The position numbers and the translations under genes were made by a program. From an uncultured Vogesella sp. (GTDB lineage Bacteria; Pseudomonadota; Gammaproteobacteria; Burkholderiales; Chromobacteriaceae), in contig CAMLGD010000054.1 in the NCBI GenBank assembly GCA_946479405.1, positions 1-16,711 on the forward strand: a stretch of DNA of 16,711 nt. The letters are read 5' to 3'. This document shows, piece after piece, positions 1 to 6,549 of the stretch; the first letter of the stretch is position 1, and each line of letters opens with the position of its first letter. The notes under the pieces were generated by a model. The model saw only the letters and a list, made by a program, of their open reading frames with translations. It searched no databases and had not been told where the DNA came from.

Positions 1-635
1 ACAAGAAAAGGTTGGCCGCACTGGTGAACCGCCACCGCGTGCCGCTGATCGAGGATGCGCTATACGCCGAGCTGCAGTTCGGCGACGCGCTGCAGCCGGC
101 GGTGAAAGCCTTCGACCAGGACGGCTGGATACTGGTCTGCGCCAGCTATACCAAGACGCTGGCACCGGATTTCCGCGTCGGCTGGCTGGAAGGCGGCCGT
201 TTCGGCGAGGAGATCAAGAAGCTGAAGTTCGCCAGCTCCATCGCCGAGCCGCTGGTGCTGTGCGAAACGCTGGGCGCGTTCCTGGAATCCGGCGGCTACG
301 ACCACCACCTGCGCGCACTCAAGCGCCGCTACGCGCTGCACGTAGACAAGGTGCGCGCGCTGATCGCCGAGCACTTCCCGCCCGGCACCCACGCCACCAA
401 CCCCAGTGGCGGTTTCCTGATCTGGGTGGAGCTGCCGGAAGACTACGACACCGTGGCGCTGTTCCACGCCGCCATCGCCGAGCGCATCAGCATCTCGCCC
501 GGCCCGCTGTACTCGCCGGGCGGCCGCTACCGCAACGCGCTGCGGCTGTCCTGCTGCCAACCGCTGGACGAGCGCTACGTCGGCGCGCTGCAACGGCTTG
601 GCGAGCTGGCGCGCACGGTTGCGGGCCGCCCCTGA
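1..635 (+). CDS. PLP-dependent aminotransferase (MocR/PdxR-type regulator), 3' part
   Basis: The reading frame is open from base 3 to the TGA at 633-635, giving 210 visible residues with no in-frame start, so the gene begins left of the window. The visible part is the large and C-terminal region of a fold-type I aminotransferase. The stretch IEDALYAEL carries the D-x-x-Y pair that contacts the PLP ring. SYTKTLAPDFRVGW carries the lysine expected to form the Schiff base. ALRLSC near the end has the arginine that usually binds the substrate carboxylate. The pattern resembles MocR/PdxR/GabR proteins, in which a GntR-type winged-helix DNA-binding domain precedes this domain and the protein acts as a regulator. 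That N-terminal half is not visible, so a plain aminotransferase of the same family remains possible. Confidence 0.8.
   Translation, partial: KKRLAALVNRHRVPLIEDALYAELQFGDALQPAVKAFDQDGWILVCASYTKTLAPDFRVGWLEGGRFGEEIKKLKFASSIAEPLVLCETLGAFLESGGYDHHLRALKRRYALHVDKVRALIAEHFPPGTHATNPSGGFLIWVELPEDYDTVALFHAAIAERISISPGPLYSPGGRYRNALRLSCCQPLDERYVGALQRLGELARTVAGRP
11..20 (-). repeat. TGCGGCCAAC word, copy 1
   Basis: Exact copy inside the aminotransferase gene, read there as TTG GCC GCA (LAA), antisense to the gene. Confidence 0.75.
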
Positions 636-692
636 GCGTGCCGGCAGCGAGTGGCACTTTTCGCACGCCGCGCTTAGCCCATAAAGAAAACC

Positions 693-800
693 ATGCAGAG
701 CAACCAGGCCGCCAACGACATGCCGGACAAGCGCGCCGAAGCGAGGATCAACATGATCGCCAGCCCCACAGCTAGCCCGCAGCAGGAACCATGTTCATGA
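693..800 (+). CDS. small ORF (35 aa) translationally coupled to the next gene
   Basis: A 35-codon ORF begins MQSNQAANDMPDKRAEARIN. It is hydrophilic, with no predicted membrane segment, and most of its codons end in G or C, as in the neighbouring genes. Its TGA (798-800) overlaps an ATG at 797 in an ATGA junction, the usual arrangement for translational coupling, which supports both this ORF and the 797 start of the next gene. The ribosome binding site is weak (AAAGAAAA just upstream). I do not recognise the protein. Without comparative data it could still be a chance ORF. Confidence 0.45.
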   Translation: MQSNQAANDMPDKRAEARINMIASPTASPQQEPCS

Positions 801-1000
801 ACGCGTCTTTACTGCTGTGGGGCGTGGTCGTCAGCTCAGTCGGTTTCGGTTATTTCATCTACGGCAAAAAGCAACGCGCGCTGGTGCCGCTGCTGTGCGG
901 CATCGCGCTGATGGCCGTGCCCTATGTCATTGCCAGCAGCTGGCAGCTGGTCGCCGCTGGCGCGGCAATCGCGGCGATTCCGTACTTTGTAAAGATGTAA
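797..1000 (+). CDS. small two-helix inner-membrane protein
   Basis: The protein has 67 residues starting MNASLLLWG. Two hydrophobic segments (roughly residues 4-20 and 30-64, the second possibly a re-entrant pair) flank a short basic loop, GKKQR. It resembles small proteins often annotated loosely as 'amino acid transport protein' in Beta- and Gammaproteobacteria. That label is not functionally supported, so I call it only a membrane protein. An in-frame ATG at 791 would add two residues. I prefer 797 because the AGGA at 784-787 is 9 bases away and because of the ATGA overlap with the preceding small ORF. Confidence 0.65.
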   Translation: MNASLLLWGVVVSSVGFGYFIYGKKQRALVPLLCGIALMAVPYVIASSWQLVAAGAAIAAIPYFVKM

Positions 1001-1133
1001 GTGATGGCAATCGCATACGCCAGTATTCCACCCCCGCTTGGCGCGCCGTCACGCGGGCAGGACTCGGACGGAAAAACTGGCAGCCAAGCGCTATGGCCAG
1101 CCATGTCGTAGCAGCCGGGCAAGCGGCCAGGAA

Positions 1134-1160
1134 TTCTTACGGTATAAAAGTCGCTACAAT
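1134..1160 (+). promoter_or_regulatory. possible promoter of the cold-shock/excalibur gene
   Basis: TACAAT at 1155-1160 matches the sigma-70 -10 box at 5 of 6 positions and lies 26 bases before the ATG at 1187. The -35 region is poor (TTCTTA at 1134-1139, spacer 15). TATAAA at 1143-1148 is an alternative -10. The rest of the 186-base gap after the membrane-protein gene shows nothing else I can name. Confidence 0.3.
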
Positions 1161-1186
1161 GCCGATTCCATAATCAGGGCAAGAAT

Positions 1187-1729
1187 ATGGCTTACTACGG
1201 CACCATTACCCGCTGGCTGGATGACAAGGGTTACGGCTTCATCCAGCGCCAGGACACCAAGGAAGAAGTCTTCTTTCACATCAGCGACTGCCCGGCAACC
1301 GGCATCCGTCCACAGCTGGGCTGGACAGTTTCCTTCGAGCTGAAACAGGGGCGGGACGGCAAAGCGGCAGCCTGTCAGATACAGGGCAAAGGTTTCGCTG
1401 CATCCCGACCCGGGCGCCCCACCCGCCAGCCTGCACGCTCAAAAACCAGCTTCAGCCACATACTGCTTGCTGCCGCAGTAGTCGCCGCACTTGGCTATTT
1501 TGGCTATCAGCGCTACCAGGCACACGTCGCAATAGCGGCAGCCGACGCCATTCTGTCACAGCAGACCAGCCCGCTCGAGCCAGTCAGCCAGCAACAATTC
1601 AGTTGCGACGGCCGCCAGCATTGCTCGGAAATGCGCTCTAAAGAAGAAGCGCTGTACTTTATCCAGCACTGTCCAAACACCAAGATGGATGGTGACGGCG
1701 ACGGTGATCCATGCGAAAGCCAGTTCTAA
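1187..1729 (+). CDS. cold-shock domain / membrane helix / excalibur protein
   Basis: The 180-residue protein has three parts. Residues 1-66 are a cold-shock (OB-fold) domain with RNP1-like KGYGFIQ (14-20) and RNP2-like VFFHIS (28-33), expected to bind single-stranded nucleic acid. A basic linker (71-87) leads to one membrane helix (about 88-107). Residues 138-176 form an excalibur-type motif with cysteines C140, C146 and C162 and the acidic loop DGDGDGDPCE, an EF-hand-like Ca-binding loop. The inferred topology puts the cold-shock domain in the cytoplasm and the Ca-binding tail in the periplasm. The start is supported by AGGG at 1176-1179, 7 bases upstream. Related cold-shock-plus-membrane proteins (some with DUF1294) occur in proteobacteria, but the role is unknown. 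It stands alone, with no operon partner. Confidence 0.82.
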   Translation: MAYYGTITRWLDDKGYGFIQRQDTKEEVFFHISDCPATGIRPQLGWTVSFELKQGRDGKAAACQIQGKGFAASRPGRPTRQPARSKTSFSHILLAAAVVAALGYFGYQRYQAHVAIAAADAILSQQTSPLEPVSQQQFSCDGRQHCSEMRSKEEALYFIQHCPNTKMDGDGDGDPCESQF

Positions 1730-1796
1730 GCGCTGGCGCATGCTGCCGCCAAGGTGATCGGCGCACCCGACCTGCTGTGCCAGTAGCGGCGCAAAC

Positions 1797-1806
1797 GTTG
1801 GCCGCA
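1797..1806 (-). repeat. TGCGGCCAAC word, copy 2
   Basis: Exact copy in the gap between the cold-shock gene and the carboxypeptidase gene; free of coding constraint. Confidence 0.8.
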
Positions 1807-1840
1807 GCAGGCCACCCCGCACCAATCTGCAGCCAATCAA

Positions 1841-1874
1841 CAAAAACGGCGGTCAACCGCATGCGGTGACCGCC
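1841..1874 (-). terminator. intrinsic terminator of the M32 carboxypeptidase gene
   Basis: The stem GGCGGTCA/TGACCGCC (1848-1855 with 1867-1874) has an inner CCGC/GCGG pairing. On the - strand it is followed by GTTTTTG. It lies 20 bases past the carboxypeptidase stop codon. The upstream cold-shock gene on the other strand may also use it, though its T-run would be poor. Confidence 0.7.
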
Positions 1875-1894
1875 ATTTGACTACAGGCACAAAC

Positions 1895-3379
1895 TTACAG
1901 ATAGCGCGCTTGCAGATGGGCGCGGAAATGCGCCGGGTTCAGCGCCTCGCCGGTGGCACGCTGCACCAGTTCGGCGGTTTCCCAGCGGCTGGCCTGCGAC
2001 CAGATATTGGCGTCCAGCCAGTCCATCACCGGCGCCAAGTCACCGGCGGCGATGCGGGCATCCAGGTCCGGCACGCTGCGGCGGATGGCGGCGAAATACT
2101 GCGCCGCGTACATGGCGCCCAGGGTGTAGCTGGGGAAGTAGCCAAAGCTGCCGTCGGTCCAGTGGATGTCCTGCAGGCAGCCGTCGCGGTAGTTGCCGCG
2201 GGTGTCGACACCGAGGTAGGCCTGCATCTTTTCGTCCCACAGCGCCGGGATGTCCTCGGCCTCGATGTCACCCTCGATCAGCGCGCGCTCGATTTCGTAG
2301 CGCAGGATCACGTGCGCCGGGTAGGTCAGCTCGTCGGCGTCGACGCGGATGAAGCCGGGACGCACGCGGCTGTACATGCGCGCCAGGTTGGCCGCATCGA
2401 AGGCCGGTTGCGCGCCCAGATGGTTTTTCACCAGCGGTGCGATCAGCGACAGGAAGGCCGGGCTGCGGCCCAGCTGCATCTCGAACGACAGACTCTGGCT
2501 TTCGTGGATGCCCATCGAGCGCGCCTGCCCCACCGGCAGGTGTACCAGCTCGCGCGGCAGGCGTTGTTCGTAACGGGCATGGCCAGTCTCGTGCACAATG
2601 CCCATCATGCTCTGCATAAAATCGTCGTCGCGGTAACGGGTGGTGATGCGCACGTCTTCGGCGACACCACCGCAGAACGGGTGCACCGACACGTCCAGCC
2701 GGCCGGCGTCGAAATCGAAGCCGAGCAGGCCCATGATCTCCACCCCCAGCGCGCGCTGGCTATCCACGGCGAACGGCCCCTTGGCCGCAATCAGCTGCTC
2801 TCCAGCCTGCTTGTCCATCACCTGGCGGATCAGCCCCGGCAGCCAGCTTTTCACGTCGCCGAAGATGCGCTCCACTTCGGCGCTGTTCATCCCCGGCTCG
2901 TATTTGTCCAGCAGCGCGTCGTAGCGACCCTTGCCGCTGGCGTCGGCCAACAGCTGCGCCTCTTCACGCGACAGGCGCAGCACCTCACGGAAGTTGCCCA
3001 GGAAACCTTGCCAGTCGTTGGCCTTGCGCTGCTCGCGCCAGGCGTGTTCGCAGCGGCTGCCGGCCAGCGCCTTGGCCTCCACCAGCGCGGCCGGCAACAG
3101 GTTGGCATGCTGCCAGCTGCGGCGCATTTCGCGCAGCGAGGCCTGCCCGGCGGCATCCAGTTGTTCCTGCTCGGCCGCAGCCAGCCAGGTATCGAGTTGC
3201 GGGTCGGTCAGTGTGGCGTGCATCAGTACCGACAGCTCGGCCATGGCGGCACCGCGAGCATCGTTGCCGCCCGGTGGCATCATCGCCGCCTGGTCCCAGC
3301 CGGCGATGGCGGCCAGGTGCTGGTAGCGGTACAGGCGGGTAAAGACGGATTCCAGCTGTTGGTAGGCAGAAGCGCTCAT
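1895..3379 (-). CDS. carboxypeptidase Taq-type metallocarboxypeptidase (M32)
   Basis: This 494-residue protein matches the usual length of the M32 family, which removes C-terminal residues from peptides using one metal ion in the cytoplasm. All family signatures are present. HPF is at 233-235 and DVRITTRY at 242-249. The metal site is HETGH at 263-267 (ligands H263 and H267, catalytic E264), with the third ligand E293 in GIHESQS, 30 residues after H263 as in characterised members. The start is supported by GGAG 7 bases upstream of the ATG. The gene stands between the duplicated-repeat protein upstream and a terminator downstream, so it is probably transcribed alone or by read-through. Natural substrates are unknown; a role in peptide turnover is inferred. 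Confidence 0.93.
   Translation of the reverse strand: MSASAYQQLESVFTRLYRYQHLAAIAGWDQAAMMPPGGNDARGAAMAELSVLMHATLTDPQLDTWLAAAEQEQLDAAGQASLREMRRSWQHANLLPAALVEAKALAGSRCEHAWREQRKANDWQGFLGNFREVLRLSREEAQLLADASGKGRYDALLDKYEPGMNSAEVERIFGDVKSWLPGLIRQVMDKQAGEQLIAAKGPFAVDSQRALGVEIMGLLGFDFDAGRLDVSVHPFCGGVAEDVRITTRYRDDDFMQSMMGIVHETGHARYEQRLPRELVHLPVGQARSMGIHESQSLSFEMQLGRSPAFLSLIAPLVKNHLGAQPAFDAANLARMYSRVRPGFIRVDADELTYPAHVILRYEIERALIEGDIEAEDIPALWDEKMQAYLGVDTRGNYRDGCLQDIHWTDGSFGYFPSYTLGAMYAAQYFAAIRRSVPDLDARIAAGDLAPVMDWLDANIWSQASRWETAELVQRATGEALNPAHFRAHLQARYL
2387..2396 (-). repeat. TGCGGCCAAC word, copy 3
   Basis: Exact copy inside the M32 carboxypeptidase gene, sense orientation, read as GCG GCC AAC (AAN). 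Confidence 0.75.
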
Positions 3380-3402
3380 GCGGTACTCCAGGTCAAGTCA
3401 AG

Positions 3403-3412
3403 GTTGGCCGCA
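3403..3412 (-). repeat. TGCGGCCAAC word, copy 4
   Basis: Exact copy in the 79-base gap upstream of the carboxypeptidase start. Confidence 0.8.
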
Positions 3413-3458
3413 TGATGCCATTGGCAACGCCGGGTGCTCAATTGGCCATCAGGGCAGC

Positions 3459-4145
3459 TCAGAGCGGCTGGGGCGCACCAAACTGGCCGCGCACGTCGGC
3501 ATCCGGGAATGACAGCCAGTAGTAGAAGAACTCGCGGGCGATAGTAAGGAAGGTTTCGCTGGCGAAACTGTCGGACAGGTGCAGCAGCATGGCATCCACT
3601 GCCATGCGGTAGCTGTCCGGGTGATGCGGTTGGTCGTGCAGCAGGAACAGCAGCGGCTTGAGCAGCTCGCCGCGCTCGCCCAATACGTCTTCTTCCGAGC
3701 CCAGCTCATACAGCTGCCCCAGATACAGCTCCAGCGAGGGCGGGAAGCTGTCAAAGCCGGCACCGTGCATGCGCTGCTGCAGATCGTCGAACGAGGCCAA
3801 CACCGGCAGGCGCACGTGGCGGGTGGTAAAGCCGGAACGGGCGTTCAGCTCGGTAACCTTTTTGACGTCGCCGATCCAGAAGTAGTAGTACTCGCGCGCG
3901 GCGGTCATCGCCCCGGGGCGATCTTCCGGTGCACACAAGGACAGCAGCGCGTCCACCGCCGAGCGGAAAATGGTCGTGGTGCGCGGCTGGCCACGCACGA
4001 TCAGATTGAGCCGGGTCAGTACCCGGCGGCGCAGCGCCAACACCTCGCTGTCCGCTCCCTTGCTCTCCAGCAGGCGCAGGTAGGCATCCAGTGCGTCCTG
4101 CGCATCCCCTTTATCGCTTTTAGCGCTTTTTTCGGCACTGCTCAT
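3459..4145 (-). CDS. unrecognised protein with an internal ~70-residue duplication
   Basis: A 228-residue soluble protein with no signal peptide or membrane segment. I chose the ATG at 4143-4145 (MSSAEK) because AGGAGAAGG lies just upstream. Extending the frame to 4238 would add a basic, unlikely N-terminus and run through a hairpin. The protein contains two copies of one unit about 120 residues apart. FRSAVDALL (60-68) pairs with YRMAVDAML (179-187), and AREYYYFWIGD (83-93) pairs with AREFFYYWLSFPD (203-215). The preceding L-E-rich helices (from about 25 and 145) also align. The aromatic-rich helices suggest a helical repeat or a pseudo-dimer fold. I do not recognise the family; it looks like a conserved hypothetical of betaproteobacteria. 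It follows ribD by 101 bases on the same strand. Confidence 0.75.
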   Translation of the reverse strand: MSSAEKSAKSDKGDAQDALDAYLRLLESKGADSEVLALRRRVLTRLNLIVRGQPRTTTIFRSAVDALLSLCAPEDRPGAMTAAREYYYFWIGDVKKVTELNARSGFTTRHVRLPVLASFDDLQQRMHGAGFDSFPPSLELYLGQLYELGSEEDVLGERGELLKPLLFLLHDQPHHPDSYRMAVDAMLLHLSDSFASETFLTIAREFFYYWLSFPDADVRGQFGAPQPL

Positions 4146-4163
4146 GCGTGGCCTTCTCCTGAG

Positions 4164-4193
4164 TGCAGACCGGCTGGTTCTGCGCGGTCTGCA
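4164..4193 (-). promoter_or_regulatory. perfect inverted repeat before the duplicated-repeat gene
   Basis: TGCAGACCG (4164-4172) and CGGTCTGCA (4185-4193) form a perfect 9-bp stem with a 12-base loop. On the - strand it lies between the ribD stop codon and the AGGAG ribosome binding site at about 4155. It has no T-run, so it is not a standard terminator. It could be an operator or an mRNA leader hairpin. No partner is known. Confidence 0.4.
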
Positions 4194-4246
4194 GCATAGT
4201 GGTTCATGTGTTATCCGACAATTCGCCGGGTGCGCCAAGCGCGAAA

Positions 4247-5356
4247 TCAGTCTGGCCGCGGACGCAGGTTCAGCCGCAGATCGCGGCCAACCATGCGCAG
4301 GTCCAGCACGTCCAGCGCCAGCTTGTCCTCCAGCGAGCTCAGCGCCGGCCAGGCAAACAGCCCGCGGGCGGCATCGCCGGCCAGGTACGGCGCCAGGTAC
4401 AGCACAATCTCGTCCACCAGCCCGGCTTGCAGCAGCGCGCCGTGCAGGCCGGCGCCGGCTTCCACCATCAGTTCGTTGATGCCGGCACTGGCCAGTTCGC
4501 GCAGCAATTGCGCCAGATCGACATGACCCGCCTGTGCCGGCAGCGCCAGCACCGTCACGCCACGCGCGCGGTACGGCTGCAGGCGGGTTTCATCCGTCAC
4601 CGTGGTGGCCAGCCATACCGGCGCCACGGCGGCATCGTAAATGCGGGCGGCGGGGGAAGTCGCCAGCGCACCGTCCAGCACCACGCGCACAGGCTGGCGC
4701 AGGCAGGGCGCATCGCGCACCGTCAGCTGCGGGTCATCGGCCAGCACGGTGCCGCTGCCGGTAAGAACGGCACAGTTGGCCGCCCGCAGCGCATGCACGT
4801 CGCGACGGGCATCGGCAGAGGTAATCCACTGGCTGACACCGTTAAGCAAGGCGGTCTTGCCGTCCAGCGTGGCCGCTGCCTTCAGCGTGACCCACGGCCG
4901 CTGCCGGCTCACCCGCGACAGAAAACCACGATGCACGCGGCGCGCCTCGGCTTCCAGCAGCCCGGCCACCGCCGGAATGCCGGCAGCCTGCAGCATGGCG
5001 ATGCCGCGACCGGCCACTTCGTGGTACGGATCGACCAGCGCGGCCACTACCCGGCCGATTTTTTCTGCGATCAGCCGGCCGGCACACGGCGGGGTACGGC
5101 CGTGGTGGCTGCATGGCTCCAGCGTGACATAGGCGGTGGCGCCGGCCGGGCTCAGGCCGCGGGCGTAGCAATCCTTGATCGCCTGGATTTCGGCATGATC
5201 GCCCCCCACCTGCAAGGTGGCGCCCTCGCCGATCACCACACCGTCGCGCACCAGCACGCAGCCGACGCCCGGATTGGGGGCCGCGCGGCGGGTGGCGGCT
5301 TCGGCCAGACGCAGCGCCTGCTGCATGTAGCGGTGATCGTCGGCGGAAAAGTTCAT
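4247..5356 (-). CDS. ribD: bifunctional riboflavin deaminase/reductase RibD
   Basis: RibD performs steps two and three of riboflavin synthesis: deamination of the diaminopyrimidine (EC 3.5.4.26) and NADPH reduction of its ribosyl side chain (EC 1.1.1.193). The 369-residue length is close to the E. coli enzyme. The deaminase zinc site is complete, with HAE at 54-56 and PCSHHGRTPPC at 81-91 (C82, C91). The reductase domain starts near 155, with TLDGKTA at 163-169, the conserved GSGTVLADDPQLTVR at 200-214 and an ELMVEAG-type strand near the end. I chose the ATG at 5354-5356 because it overlaps the acetyltransferase stop codon as ATGA and matches family N-termini. It forms an operon-like run with nrdR and the acetyltransferase gene; nrdR-ribD is a common bacterial pairing. 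Confidence 0.96.
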   Translation of the reverse strand: MNFSADDHRYMQQALRLAEAATRRAAPNPGVGCVLVRDGVVIGEGATLQVGGDHAEIQAIKDCYARGLSPAGATAYVTLEPCSHHGRTPPCAGRLIAEKIGRVVAALVDPYHEVAGRGIAMLQAAGIPAVAGLLEAEARRVHRGFLSRVSRQRPWVTLKAAATLDGKTALLNGVSQWITSADARRDVHALRAANCAVLTGSGTVLADDPQLTVRDAPCLRQPVRVVLDGALATSPAARIYDAAVAPVWLATTVTDETRLQPYRARGVTVLALPAQAGHVDLAQLLRELASAGINELMVEAGAGLHGALLQAGLVDEIVLYLAPYLAGDAARGLFAWPALSSLEDKLALDVLDLRMVGRDLRLNLRPRPD

Positions 5357-5889
5357 GGCGCCGCGTTCCATTCCTGCGCCAGCAGGCTGTAAATACGGGC
5401 ATCCCAATGCCGACCTCGAATGTACAGATAGCCGCGCAACACGCCCTCTTGCTGGAAGCCCATGCGCTCGGCCACCGCGCAGCTGCGCAGATTGGCCGCA
5501 GCGGTGATGATCTCGGTACGGTGCAGGCCCAGCTCCTGATAGGCGATGGTCAGCAGCTGCTGCAGTGCCTGCGGCAGGATGCCGCGGCCAACGTAGGCAT
5601 CGGCCAGCCAGTAGCCGATGGCGGCGCGGCGGTCATGGTGGCTGATGCTGTGCAAATCGCAGACCCCGACCGGCTGGCCATCCATTTCGATCAGGCAGGT
5701 ACGCGATGCGCCCAGGCGCCGTTCGCAGTCACGCAGCTGCAGAAACTCTCGCACCTGTACTTCGGTCTGCGAGGTCTCGACCCACGGCAGCCACTGCCCG
5801 AGGGCGTCGCGACTGGCGTTGACCAGCGCAAAAAGCTGGGCTGCATGCTGTTCTTCGGCATCACGCAGAGTGATCTGGGAACTCGTCAT
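5353..5889 (-). CDS. RimJ/RimL-type GNAT N-acetyltransferase
   Basis: This 178-residue single GNAT domain is of the kind that moves acetyl from acetyl-CoA to an amine, often the N-terminus of a ribosomal protein. The acetyl-CoA-binding segment IGYWLADAYVGRGI is at 91-104. The C-terminal part has NLRSCAVAERMGFQQEGVLR (133-152), typical of the RimJ/RimL/YdaF branch. The true substrate cannot be read from the sequence. GGAGG 6 bases before the ATG gives a strong start. The stop codon overlaps the ribD start (ATGA), so the two are probably translationally coupled, and nrdR ends only 35 bases upstream. Confidence 0.88.
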   Translation of the reverse strand: MTSSQITLRDAEEQHAAQLFALVNASRDALGQWLPWVETSQTEVQVREFLQLRDCERRLGASRTCLIEMDGQPVGVCDLHSISHHDRRAAIGYWLADAYVGRGILPQALQQLLTIAYQELGLHRTEIITAAANLRSCAVAERMGFQQEGVLRGYLYIRGRHWDARIYSLLAQEWNAAP

Positions 5890-5924
5890 CTACTGCCTCC
5901 ACGCCTGCACTCCGCCGGCAGGCA

Positions 5925-6380
5925 TCAGGGTTTTTTCTGGATTTCCTTGATGGCATCGCTGAACTCGGCGATATCCTGAAAGCTCTTGTACACCGAGGCA
6001 AAACGCACGTAGGCCACCTTGTCCAGCTTGGCCAGCTCGTTCATTACCATTTCGCCGATCTGGCGACTGGATACTTCGCGCTCGCCCAGTTGCAGCAGGC
6101 GCTGGCAGATACGGTCGATGGCATCGTCCACCAGCGGGGTGGATACCGGCCGCTTGTGCAAGGCGCGCAGGAAGCTGGTGCGCACTTTTTCCACATCGAA
6201 CTCGGTGCGGTGACCGCCGGTCTTGACCACTTGCGGCATGCGCACGTCGGCGGTCTCAAAAGTGGTAAAGCGCTTTTCACAGCCCAGACAGCGGCGGCGG
6301 CGGCGGATGGTGCTGCCATCGTCACTGACGCGGGAATCCACCACCTGAGTATCGATACCGCCGCAGAAAGGACATTTCAT
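5925..6380 (-). CDS. nrdR: transcriptional repressor NrdR
   Basis: NrdR represses ribonucleotide reductase genes in response to bound ATP/dATP. The 151-residue length matches the family. The zinc ribbon CPFC...CLGC uses C3, C6, C31 and C34. The basic tract RRRRR at 26-30 lies inside it, and an ATP-cone domain spans about 49-139. I chose the ATG at 6378-6380 because NrdR proteins begin MKCPFC; the longer open frame has no family support. The ribosome binding site is weak (GCGAGACG about 8 bases upstream). I saw no NrdR box in the window, so its targets are elsewhere. It heads the nrdR-acetyltransferase-ribD group. Confidence 0.96.
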   Translation of the reverse strand: MKCPFCGGIDTQVVDSRVSDDGSTIRRRRRCLGCEKRFTTFETADVRMPQVVKTGGHRTEFDVEKVRTSFLRALHKRPVSTPLVDDAIDRICQRLLQLGEREVSSRQIGEMVMNELAKLDKVAYVRFASVYKSFQDIAEFSDAIKEIQKKP

Positions 6381-6443
6381 TGTTTTACGTCTCGCTTGCT
6401 TGCCATAGCCGGATGTTATCAGCAAACCCATCGTCAATTTAAG

Positions 6444-6475
6444 CCTTGCCATCAAGGATGGCGGCAATTTGCCGC
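6444..6475. repeat. two adjacent short inverted repeats upstream of nrdR
   Basis: CCTTG-CCAT-CAAGG (6444-6457) is followed at once by GCGGCAA-T-TTGCCGC (6461-6475), a near-palindrome of 7-bp arms. They lie 64-95 bases before the nrdR ATG and after the hldD terminator, so they may be operator-like. A weak terminator reading rightward (second hairpin followed by TTTC) is the alternative. Confidence 0.3.
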
Positions 6476-6494
6476 TTTCACGGTCACGGACAGC

Positions 6495-6520
6495 AAAACG
6501 GGCTGCCCAAGGCAGCCCGT
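6495..6520 (-). terminator. intrinsic terminator of hldD
   Basis: ACGGGCTGCC (6498-6507) and GGCAGCCCGT (6511-6520) form a perfect 10-bp stem with a 3-base loop. On the - strand it is followed by TTTT. It lies 30 bases past the hldD stop and ends the lapA-to-hldD group. Confidence 0.85.
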
Positions 6521-6529
6521 AAACGTGCT

Positions 6530-6539
6530 TGCGGCCAAC
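6530..6539 (+). repeat. TGCGGCCAAC word, copy 5
   Basis: Exact copy in the gap between the hldD stop and its terminator, outside the terminator stem. Confidence 0.8.
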
Positions 6540-6549
6540 TTGTGGCAGC

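Noticed and set aside
1877..3415. 512-codon + strand frame opposite the carboxypeptidase gene
   Set aside because: The - strand protein has an intact M32 metal site. The + frame is rich in H, Q, R and V, as expected for an antisense shadow.
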